Source: Bacteriovoracaceae bacterium UBA6261
Lineage (GTDB): Bacteria > Bdellovibrionota > Bacteriovoracia > Bacteriovoracales > Bacteriovoracaceae
Length of the DNA: 64,000 bases
Reading direction: 5' to 3'
Assembly: GCA_002440825.1 (NCBI GenBank)
Contig: DJVH01000013.1
Span: 23,581 to 87,580 of the forward strand
Position numbers and translations under genes: made by a program. Of the stretch, positions 17,188-24,661 are shown one piece after another (the stretch's first letter is position 1; every line of letters starts with the position of its first letter). The notes under the pieces were generated by a model. The model saw only the letters and a list, made by a program, of their open reading frames with translations, ran no database searches and had not been told where the DNA came from.

Positions 17188-18939
17188 TCAAGAATGCGAG
17201 AGTTCGCTGATAAAATCCTGGTAAACACGAGATCGTTTAATCAGTTCGTAATGAGTACCGGAGTCTATCACTCGGCCTTTTTCCATGACCAGTATTTTAT
17301 CTGCCGAGACAATCGTCTCCACTCGATGGGCCACGATAATTGTAAGAGAAAATTTCTGAATCAGAAGAACAAGTCTTCTCAACGCAAATTCCAGTTCAGA
17401 ATCCAGCGCTGAAGAAATTTCATCGAAGAAAACGATATTTTTCTTAATATAACAAGCGCGCACTCCCGCCAGAAGCTGTCTTTGTCCCAGTGAAAGTTTT
17501 GATGGCTCCACAATATCGTTCGGGCCGATTCCCCATGTTTTGAGATAGGGAATATTTTGACAGAGAAAATCCCAGTTCTCTTCAAAGTCAGAAGGCTTCT
17601 CTCTTTTAAGCGTAATATTAAACATCAGGCTTTCGCTGAAAATATGCGAGTCTTGTGAAACAATACTTACTTCTCTTCTGTATTCTTCCAGATCTTTCAA
17701 ATGCAATTGATAGGTGTTTTCAGGGGTGCCCATAAACAGCGTAACGTCAGCGGCCGGGGCCAGAATATTGCCTGCCAGAATATTGAGCAAAGTCGATTTG
17801 CCGCTGCCTGAGAGCCCGACGATGCCAAGAAGTTCGCCCGGGCGTCCTTCAAACTCAATTTCATCCAGTGAAAAGGCTTCGCGCTCTTTTGCTTCGGCAT
17901 TTCCACGGCGGGGATATTCAAAGTGCGGAACACTCACCTTCATTTTTTGAAAAGGATTTCGCTTGAGTTCAAGATCAGAAGGGGCCGACGGATAAGGGGG
18001 AATATCATTTAAAAAATTCTGAATGCGGTCAATCCCGGTGAACGCGCGCTGGATATTGGCAATTTTGCCGGAAATTTCTTTGATGGGGTTGATGGATCTT
18101 TGAATGAGGTCAACGATGGCAAAGATCAGGGCCACTTCAGTTAAATGGGAATAGGGAAAAATAAAAATAACCAATGCCAGAAGAATCGGGTAAAGCGACT
18201 CTGCGCTGGCATAGTAAAGCGCATCCATGGTGTTAACCTGGTTTTGCTTGACCAAAAAATCTTCAAAAGCGACAACTGATTTTTTTGAAGCGTAGTCTTC
18301 ATGTCTTGTGTAATAAATCTGATTGAATCCGCCTAAAACGTTGGCGGTGACCCGATTGACCTGGGCCTGGGCATTTCTCAAACGCATGAACATATCTCTC
18401 ATGAGCTGAGAGCCCCAGATGAGCAGAATAGTCGCAACGACTTCGACTCCCGCTATAAAAAATCCGGTGAATTTCTGAAGTGTGATAAAACCGATGAGAC
18501 ATGAAACGACAAAACACAAATCGATAAAAATTCCGAAAGAACCTGAGGTAATGAGATCGCGGATAGCTTCCGTATCCGACATGACTCTCGAAAGGATTTC
18601 TCCCTGAGGATATTTGTCACTGTCGAGTTCGTGACTGGCCAGCCAGCGTCCGTAAGTTTCTGTGCGCGCATACTGGACGAGCATGCGGACATATTTATTT
18701 ACCGCAAGCTGATAAACCACGCGGTTGGTATAAACCGAAAGAAAGTTGATCAACAGCGCGACGACTGAAGTATGAAAGAGAACATCATTGTCATAATGGC
18801 GGGACAGATCCGAAATCAACCTTGGAGTCAAAGCTCCCAGGTACGCCGATATCCCCAGACACACAATCAAAAGTCCCACCATCAGAAGTGAGCCTTCAAA
18901 GAAAAATAAATTATACCATTTGCTTTTGGAAGTATTCAT
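17188..18939 (-). CDS. ABC exporter half-transporter, consensus-Glu subunit of a heterodimer
   Basis: 583 residues: an exporter-type six-helix membrane domain (about 1-315) fused to an ATPase domain (about 340-583). Walker A GLSGSGKST and Walker B IVFFDEISSALD are complete with the catalytic Glu, but the signature reads LSLGQ instead of LSGGQ. The start overlaps the partner gene by 29 bases. The two products fit the pattern of heterodimeric exporters (such as TM287/288), where one ATP site is degenerate. The substrate (lipid, peptide or drug) cannot be told. Confidence 0.9.
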   Translation of the reverse strand: MNTSKSKWYNLFFFEGSLLMVGLLIVCLGISAYLGALTPRLISDLSRHYDNDVLFHTSVVALLINFLSVYTNRVVYQLAVNKYVRMLVQYARTETYGRWLASHELDSDKYPQGEILSRVMSDTEAIRDLITSGSFGIFIDLCFVVSCLIGFITLQKFTGFFIAGVEVVATILLIWGSQLMRDMFMRLRNAQAQVNRVTANVLGGFNQIYYTRHEDYASKKSVVAFEDFLVKQNQVNTMDALYYASAESLYPILLALVIFIFPYSHLTEVALIFAIVDLIQRSINPIKEISGKIANIQRAFTGIDRIQNFLNDIPPYPSAPSDLELKRNPFQKMKVSVPHFEYPRRGNAEAKEREAFSLDEIEFEGRPGELLGIVGLSGSGKSTLLNILAGNILAPAADVTLFMGTPENTYQLHLKDLEEYRREVSIVSQDSHIFSESLMFNITLKREKPSDFEENWDFLCQNIPYLKTWGIGPNDIVEPSKLSLGQRQLLAGVRACYIKKNIVFFDEISSALDSELEFALRRLVLLIQKFSLTIIVAHRVETIVSADKILVMEKGRVIDSGTHYELIKRSRVYQDFISELSHS

Positions 18940-20575
18940 ATGTCTTGCTGTTTTGTTTTAAAAGTTCGGCCACTGTTCCTTCTTCAACAATGCCTTCTTC
19001 CTTATCGATGAAAATCAAAAATTCGGAATTCTTCACTGTGGATAAACGATGGCTGGTCAGAATAACTGTTTTATTTTTCAGAACGTCGTGAGAGCGAAGG
19101 TCCTGAATAATGCTTTTTTCAAGAATTAAATCTACGGAAGAAAAAGGATCATCCCAGATGAGAATGTCTGCTTCGCTCATAATACTGCGGACAAGACACA
19201 GACGCTTCATCTGTCCTCCGGAAAGTCTTTTTCCATTTTCCCCGACTTCCAGATTCATGAGCTTTTCCGGGTCTGGCTCCAGGTAATCAAGCCCTAGAAT
19301 GCGAAGAACGTCCTTGGCATAAGTGCGTTCTTTTTCTGAAGGATTGCGGCCAAGAAAAATATTTTTTTCAACGCTGTCATTGTAAATATAAGGATCCTGC
19401 GCCACGAGACTGAGACTCTTTCCTTTTCGTCTCATGACTTCTGCAATTTTAAAAAGCAGTTCACTTTTGCCGTGTCCGGTTTTGGCAATCAGAACAGTCC
19501 ACTTGCCGGAAGCAAAACTGATATCGAGATCGCTGTCCCAATAAGGAAGATTAAACTGCATTTTTTCAAACCGATCATTTCTTTTTTCCAGATCATTTTC
19601 ATAATCTGTTTTTGTCACAAGAAGTTTATCAAGATCTTTCAATCTGTTCCACGAAGCGTTTGACCGGGAAACGACCACGCCAACCCACGAAAGATAACCC
19701 ATGGGCTCCATCAACAGAAAAATAAATCCAGAAAAAAGAATCAGCGTTGAAGCTCCCAGGTGATTTTCTTTGATGATCGTTGCTCCCCAGAGCATTGAAA
19801 GGCCGATGCCCAGAGTGATCAGAGGAAGCGTGATGGAAATCCCCAGACTCGAGCGCCAGAAATAATAAAGTTCTTTGAGAGATTTTTCTGCAAAGAGTGA
19901 GGTAAAGGATTCTTCCGCGTGAAAATTCTTTATCGTCCGTTTTCCCGAGTAAGTTTCCATGATCAGGTTTTGCACTTCTCCCTGCATGTCCTGGGTCTTT
20001 TTGAAATAAATTCTGTTTTTCGAAACAATCCAGGTAAAAAGAATAAATGAAACCAGCATGGGAGTCAGAGCGACGATGAGGTGCTTATTGAAGGCCATGA
20101 TTTTGGGAATCAGAATCAGCATCGCAATGATGAAGTTTCCCCCCTGAAGCCCGACAAAGCCGATGAGAGCGCGGATCTGGTCAATGTCGCCGGTGAGGTA
20201 CTGAAACAGCTGCCCGGAAGACAAATGGCGAAACCGGACAGGTGGAGCACCCTCAATTTTTTCCATCAATTCAACGCGAAGATATTTTTGCAGCAGCCTG
20301 GCAGGATAAAAGAAGAGAATTCTCGATGAAGTTCTGAAAACAAGAATGCCCAGGGCAAGCCAGAAAAAGTTAAACGGATGAAGTTCATTTATATTTTTGG
20401 AAACGAGATCCGCGAGTTCCTTGGCCATAAAAGGCAATTCACTCTGAATTTTATGAGTGACGATCAGGCACAGGACACCTAATAAATAGTAAAGCTTGAA
20501 TTCCTTGAACTGTGAGGTAATGAGTTCTTTGAATGTCTTGTCGAGGCGATGATTCTCAGGTCGATTTTTTTGCAT
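18911..20575 (-). CDS. ABC exporter half-transporter, degenerate-site subunit of a heterodimer
   Basis: 554 residues, membrane domain then ATPase domain. Walker A is AKTGHGKSE, the signature is the standard LSGGQ, and Walker B reads ILIWDDPFSSVD: the catalytic Glu is replaced by Asp. This is the mirror image of the partner protein, whose signature is altered, so both deviations fall in the same ATP site of the dimer. First gene of the pair; the upstream region is shared with the divergent tRNA-Val promoter. Confidence 0.9.
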   Translation of the reverse strand: MQKNRPENHRLDKTFKELITSQFKEFKLYYLLGVLCLIVTHKIQSELPFMAKELADLVSKNINELHPFNFFWLALGILVFRTSSRILFFYPARLLQKYLRVELMEKIEGAPPVRFRHLSSGQLFQYLTGDIDQIRALIGFVGLQGGNFIIAMLILIPKIMAFNKHLIVALTPMLVSFILFTWIVSKNRIYFKKTQDMQGEVQNLIMETYSGKRTIKNFHAEESFTSLFAEKSLKELYYFWRSSLGISITLPLITLGIGLSMLWGATIIKENHLGASTLILFSGFIFLLMEPMGYLSWVGVVVSRSNASWNRLKDLDKLLVTKTDYENDLEKRNDRFEKMQFNLPYWDSDLDISFASGKWTVLIAKTGHGKSELLFKIAEVMRRKGKSLSLVAQDPYIYNDSVEKNIFLGRNPSEKERTYAKDVLRILGLDYLEPDPEKLMNLEVGENGKRLSGGQMKRLCLVRSIMSEADILIWDDPFSSVDLILEKSIIQDLRSHDVLKNKTVILTSHRLSTVKNSEFLIFIDKEEGIVEEGTVAELLKQNSKTYEYFQKQMV

Positions 20576-20621
20576 GAGAATAACTATAATGAGAGTGAGG
20601 TGTTTGCGCTATAGGATTTTA

Positions 20622-20651
20622 TTGACAGAAATAAGCGAAGCCCATTATTAT
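20622..20651 (+). promoter_or_regulatory. sigma-70 type promoter for tRNA-Val
   Basis: Perfect -35 TTGACA (20622-20627), an 18-base spacer and -10 TATTAT (20646-20651). Transcription should begin near 20658, 13 bases before the mature tRNA 5' end. Confidence 0.65.
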
Positions 20652-20670
20652 AAGTTCACTCAAAACCTAT

Positions 20671-20745
20671 AGGCGGATAGCTCAGTGGTAGAGCGCTTGG
20701 TCGACATCCAAGTGGTCGCAGGTTCGACCCCTGTTCCGCCTACCA
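20671..20745 (+). tRNA. tRNA-Val (GAC), with C at position 33
   Basis: A complete cloverleaf of 75 bases including encoded CCA. Acceptor AGGCGGA pairs with TCCGCCT; the D arm starts GCTC; anticodon stem CTTGG/CCAAG encloses loop TCGACAT with anticodon GAC at 20703-20705; T arm GCAGG-TTCGACC-CCTGT; discriminator A. GAC decodes valine codons GUC and GUU. The base before the anticodon (20702) is C, whereas U33 is almost universal in elongator tRNAs. A run of five Ts follows the CCA and may help termination. Confidence 0.93.
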
Positions 20746-20769
20746 TTTTTAAATTGCACTGAATCAAAT

Positions 20770-22227
20770 TTAAGCTGAAATTTTTTTAAATGAACTCTTG
20801 TCGTGAGTGAGTTGCACGATACGCTCGGCGATTTCTCCCAAAGGCTCGACGTAATCTGCGGCCCCGATGGCAATGGCTTCTTTCGGCATACCGAAGACAA
20901 CGGAAGTGTATTCATCCTGGGCGATTGTCTTCACCCCGGCCTTATGAAGCTCAAGCATTCCACGGGCCCCATCTTTCCCCATTCCAGTGAGAATAATAGC
21001 GACGGTGTGAGTATAAAGATTTTTAACCACTGAATTAAAGAGATAGTCGACTGAAGGTTTGAACCGATTCACCGGCTCGTCATCGTTGATTTCTACATGC
21101 CCTTTGCCGTTTTTATAGACAAACTTCATTTGTTTTCCGCCCGGTGCAATCAGCACGCGGTTAGCGCGGACTTCATCGCCATCTTCTGCCTCTTTGACTT
21201 CAAATGGACAGAGATCGTTCATTCTTTTTGCAAAGGCCGCAGAAAAAACGGCCGGAATATGCTGAACGATCAGCATGGGAGGAATCTGGTTAGGCAAAGC
21301 TGTAATGATTTCTCTGATCGCCTCTGTTCCCCCAGTTGAAGAACCAAGAACGATGAGCGATTTTAAATCGCACTGACCTGAAACCTGCACAGAGCGGCTG
21401 GTTTTTTTCTTCATGGATTTATTCATATTGGCACGGGCGGCTGTCTTTACTTTTTCAAGTATCATCGGTGTCACTTTTTCAATCTCAGAAACTTCCGGCT
21501 TTTGAATATAATCGACCGCACCGTTTTCCAGAGCTTCAAGGACAAGCGGACCTTCGGCCATACTGATAGAAGAAATCATGACCGTCGGAATATTATATTT
21601 GGGAGCAATCTGCTTTAACAAAGTGACGCCATCCATCTCCGGCATGTGAATATCGAGCGTGAGCACATCAGGCTTGTGCTTGATGATCAATCCTTCAACG
21701 TCAGATGGTTTTTCTGCCATCGCGCAAACTTCGAAAGACGTATCCGAAGAAAAAATTCTGTTCAAAATATTGCGGATTGTTTTTGAATCATCAACAATCA
21801 GAACTTTGAATTTTTCTTTTACAACCTGTGATTGAGATCTGAGTGCCGGAGCTTTACTCTCCTTGCTCACGCGAACTTTGTTCATCGCCGGAAGAAACAT
21901 GACTTCGACAGTTCCTTCTTTTTCAACTTGTTTAAGATTGTTGAACTTTTTAGAAACAAGAAAATCATGAATCGACTTAAGCGCTTCCGCTGTAGCGATG
22001 ATCTTGACTTCCCCTTTTTGAATTTCAGACAGCCCCAGCTCCGCAGAAACTTTTTGGACTATTTCTGAGAGAACGTCTGTTTTCATATCTCTGCGATGAA
22101 GATAGACACCAGCGCACTTGTCGTTACTGGGGTGAAACGAAAGAAATGCGTCTCCTGGATGAAGCTCGTTGAGATACTCACCCTCTTTTTTAAACGTAAT
22201 TATTTCTTTCGATAACATTCTGTTCAT
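20770..22227 (-). CDS. cheB: Chemotaxis response regulator / protein-glutamate methylesterase with extra N-terminal domain
   Basis: 485 residues. Residues 140-260 are a receiver domain with phosphoacceptor D192 (TLDIHMPEMDG) and K243. Residues 288-480 are the methylesterase: S297 in GSSTGG, H323 in VQHIP and D419 in GMGKDG are all present. It removes methyl groups from receptor glutamates to reset adaptation. The first ~125 residues are not part of standard CheB; their order of strands and helices faintly recalls CheD (receptor deamidase), but CheD's catalytic Cys and His motifs are not recognisable. Last gene of the che operon, 12 bases after the CheR fusion. Confidence 0.9.
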   Translation of the reverse strand: MNRMLSKEIITFKKEGEYLNELHPGDAFLSFHPSNDKCAGVYLHRRDMKTDVLSEIVQKVSAELGLSEIQKGEVKIIATAEALKSIHDFLVSKKFNNLKQVEKEGTVEVMFLPAMNKVRVSKESKAPALRSQSQVVKEKFKVLIVDDSKTIRNILNRIFSSDTSFEVCAMAEKPSDVEGLIIKHKPDVLTLDIHMPEMDGVTLLKQIAPKYNIPTVMISSISMAEGPLVLEALENGAVDYIQKPEVSEIEKVTPMILEKVKTAARANMNKSMKKKTSRSVQVSGQCDLKSLIVLGSSTGGTEAIREIITALPNQIPPMLIVQHIPAVFSAAFAKRMNDLCPFEVKEAEDGDEVRANRVLIAPGGKQMKFVYKNGKGHVEINDDEPVNRFKPSVDYLFNSVVKNLYTHTVAIILTGMGKDGARGMLELHKAGVKTIAQDEYTSVVFGMPKEAIAIGAADYVEPLGEIAERIVQLTHDKSSFKKISA

Positions 22228-22239
22228 AAAACCAAAAAC

Positions 22240-24111
22240 CTATTTCGTACTCAAGTATCTGCAAGACATGTATGAAAAACTTGTGGCCGGAACAACATCA
22301 GAAGCGCTGGATTTAAGCGGGTGCGTTTTATTCCCCTTTTCACCAAGATCTTCAAGGAGTATTTCGGTATTTTTCCAGGCGCTAACCATTTTTGCAGCAT
22401 GGGCAGACAAGCTGCCGTAAACCAGAATGGAACAAGGGTACATTGCATATTTTTGATGGAACGGACCGAAGCATGTTTTAAAATCAGCAAAATAGATTTT
22501 GCCCGGCTCGATCTTCATATCCGGAGCAGGCATAAACTGCACCGGCTTAGAAAATCCAGAGGCGTTCTCTTTAACAAAAGCTTCAAGAATTTCCCCATGA
22601 CCTTCAAAGAAAACAACCGTCGGAGGTTGAGCGTGATCCAGATCGCGCACAAAAGCTTTCAGTGCCGGCACATCAGAGATAGAGGCCATGATGGCCCTCA
22701 CCTTTTTTTCCGGAGAACGGATGACAAACTGTCTGGCGTTCTCTTTATCAAAAGTTGAAATGGCTACTTTTCTATTTGCATCCTGGGCCACTGATCTGAG
22801 CTTGGTACGAATTTCTTCGCCTCTTTCCTCGAGATTTGTCAGTGCCGGTTTCTCAACGTAATCAGAAGCACCAAACTTCAACGCTTTCATCGCGACATCA
22901 GAATCAGCTCTGGAAGCAGAAGAAATAATAACGACAGGAGGATGCGATCTATTAAAATTTTTCTCAAGATAAGTCACACCATCCATTTCAGGCATGTGAA
23001 TATCGAGAGTCACAAGATCCACTTTTGTGGTCTTCATTTTTTCCATGGCATCTTTACCGTTCACTGCTGTAGCGACGATTTCAAAACCATGCTCTTTCGT
23101 TAACACCTTTTTCAACAGAGTGAGAATTGACGGGGAATCGTCTACGCACATAACTCTGTAAACTTCCGGAGAAGAGGGTTTTTGCATCATTGGAAGAACA
23201 TTGGATGGCTGTTGCACTGGTGATGATGCAGCCGGGGCCGATACAGGGGCCGGGGCCTGCTTGTGCATATAAGCGGAAGGGCCAATGGAAGTCACTTCCA
23301 GCTTCATCCCTGAAAGCGGTTCGGAAATTCCTGAAAAGAAAATTCCCGCCGGATAAAGATGATTCATCAGGTCTTTTGAGATCTGTTCTACTTGATGAGA
23401 TTCAAAGTAAATAAAAACGTTGCGGCAGAAAATCACATCAAACTTTTCTGTCTTCACAGTCTCATTGACCTTGAGAAGATTTCCCGGTCTGAATTCACAT
23501 TTCTGCTTCAGGTGAGATTTGATCTTGGCGTACATGGCAATGTCGCCGGTTCCTCTCGCCCAGTTTGTTCCCATGTACATCATAGGAATTTCTTTAATTT
23601 CATTCTGGTGATAAACACCATTGTTGGCCACTTTTACCGACTCCGCATCGATATCTGTACCAAGAATTTTAAAAGTCAGAGTTGGATCAATCTGCGCCAG
23701 GTGATAATCCAGAAACATGGCCAGTGAGTAAACTTCATGACCGCGGCTGCAGGCAGCCGACCAGACTTTAAGACATTTCTCTCCGCGCTTCTTCATCTGA
23801 TTGACGAGATCTGGCAGAGTTCTTTTGAGAATTTCAAAATGAGGAAATTCTCTGAAAAAGAAAGTATGGTGTGTAGTGATTAATCCCACAAGCACACCAG
23901 ACTCTCTTTCAAAATTTTGATCTATGAATTTTAAATAATCGCGGGGCTCTTTAATGCCCAATTCGATCATTCTTTTTTTTACACGGGTTTCAACCATGTA
24001 AGCCTGCTTTTCACCAAGGCGGTTACCTGAAATTTTATGAACAATGGTCGACACCTTGTCGATGACTGAAACAAATTCAGGACTGACGGTACCGATAGCG
24101 GCTTGAGACAT
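22240..24111 (-). CDS. cheR: CheR methyltransferase - receiver - degenerate CheB-like fusion
   Basis: 623 residues in three parts. Residues 10-285 are CheR, which methylates chemoreceptor glutamates with S-adenosylmethionine: THHTFFFRE, WSAACSRGHEVYSLAM and CRNVFIYF match the family. A Pro/Ala-rich linker (285-312) leads to a receiver domain (318-440) with D370 in TLDIHMPEMDG. Residues 465-600 follow the CheB esterase layout (VRAIMASISDVPALKAF, PPTVVFFEGHGEIL, IEPGKIYFADF, SILVYGSLSAHAAKM), but the GxSxGG, QHMP and TGMGxDG motifs have decayed, so it is most likely catalytically dead. Phosphorylation by CheA could regulate methylation. It lies between cheW and cheB. Confidence 0.85.
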   Translation of the reverse strand: MSQAAIGTVSPEFVSVIDKVSTIVHKISGNRLGEKQAYMVETRVKKRMIELGIKEPRDYLKFIDQNFERESGVLVGLITTHHTFFFREFPHFEILKRTLPDLVNQMKKRGEKCLKVWSAACSRGHEVYSLAMFLDYHLAQIDPTLTFKILGTDIDAESVKVANNGVYHQNEIKEIPMMYMGTNWARGTGDIAMYAKIKSHLKQKCEFRPGNLLKVNETVKTEKFDVIFCRNVFIYFESHQVEQISKDLMNHLYPAGIFFSGISEPLSGMKLEVTSIGPSAYMHKQAPAPVSAPAASSPVQQPSNVLPMMQKPSSPEVYRVMCVDDSPSILTLLKKVLTKEHGFEIVATAVNGKDAMEKMKTTKVDLVTLDIHMPEMDGVTYLEKNFNRSHPPVVIISSASRADSDVAMKALKFGASDYVEKPALTNLEERGEEIRTKLRSVAQDANRKVAISTFDKENARQFVIRSPEKKVRAIMASISDVPALKAFVRDLDHAQPPTVVFFEGHGEILEAFVKENASGFSKPVQFMPAPDMKIEPGKIYFADFKTCFGPFHQKYAMYPCSILVYGSLSAHAAKMVSAWKNTEILLEDLGEKGNKTHPLKSSASDVVPATSFSYMSCRYLSTK

Positions 24112-24151
24112 GAATAAACCTCGATTAAAAACAATTACAGCAAAATTTCAA

Positions 24152-24649
24152 TTACGCCGCTTTTTTAGTTCCATTAATAGCTTCCATATCTTTCAGGTCC
24201 AGAACCTTTGCGATATCGAGAAGCACCGTAAGTGAATTTTCTTTTTTATAAACACCGAAAATATAGTGAGTGTTCACCTGGTGCTCAACTTCCGGCATTT
24301 CACTGACTTCTTCAGAAGAGAAGGCCAGAACTTTGTTGATTGAATCGACAACAACACCAATATTCATTCCGCCGATATCGACGATAATGACTGCTTCTTC
24401 TTTGTCTTTTCTGGCATCAACTTTAAGTTTTTTGCGTAGATCAACTACCGAAATAACCTGTCCGCGAAGATTCATGATTCCCAGAAAATGACTTGGCGAT
24501 TTTGGAATCGGAGTCGTATCAGGAACAGAGATCACTTCTCTGACCATCAGTAGAGGAATAGCATAGTCTTCATTGCCCAGACTGAATTCAATGAAGCGGC
24601 TAAGTTCTGCGTTTGTTCTTTTAAGCTTTGTCACATTGTCTTTTTCCAT
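24152..24649 (-). CDS. cheW: Chemotaxis coupling protein
   Basis: 165 residues, a single CheW domain: SRFIEFSLGNEDYAIPLL at the start, then IMNLRGQVISVVDLRKKL, the conserved centre of the family, and IVDIGGMNIGVVVDSI. It links CheA to chemoreceptors in the signalling array. It sits 12 bases after cheA in the operon. There is a basic/Ala tail and a short N-terminal extension; otherwise a normal CheW. Confidence 0.93.
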   Translation of the reverse strand: MEKDNVTKLKRTNAELSRFIEFSLGNEDYAIPLLMVREVISVPDTTPIPKSPSHFLGIMNLRGQVISVVDLRKKLKVDARKDKEEAVIIVDIGGMNIGVVVDSINKVLAFSSEEVSEMPEVEHQVNTHYIFGVYKKENSLTVLLDIAKVLDLKDMEAINGTKKAA

Positions 24650-24661
24650 AATCCTCTCCTG

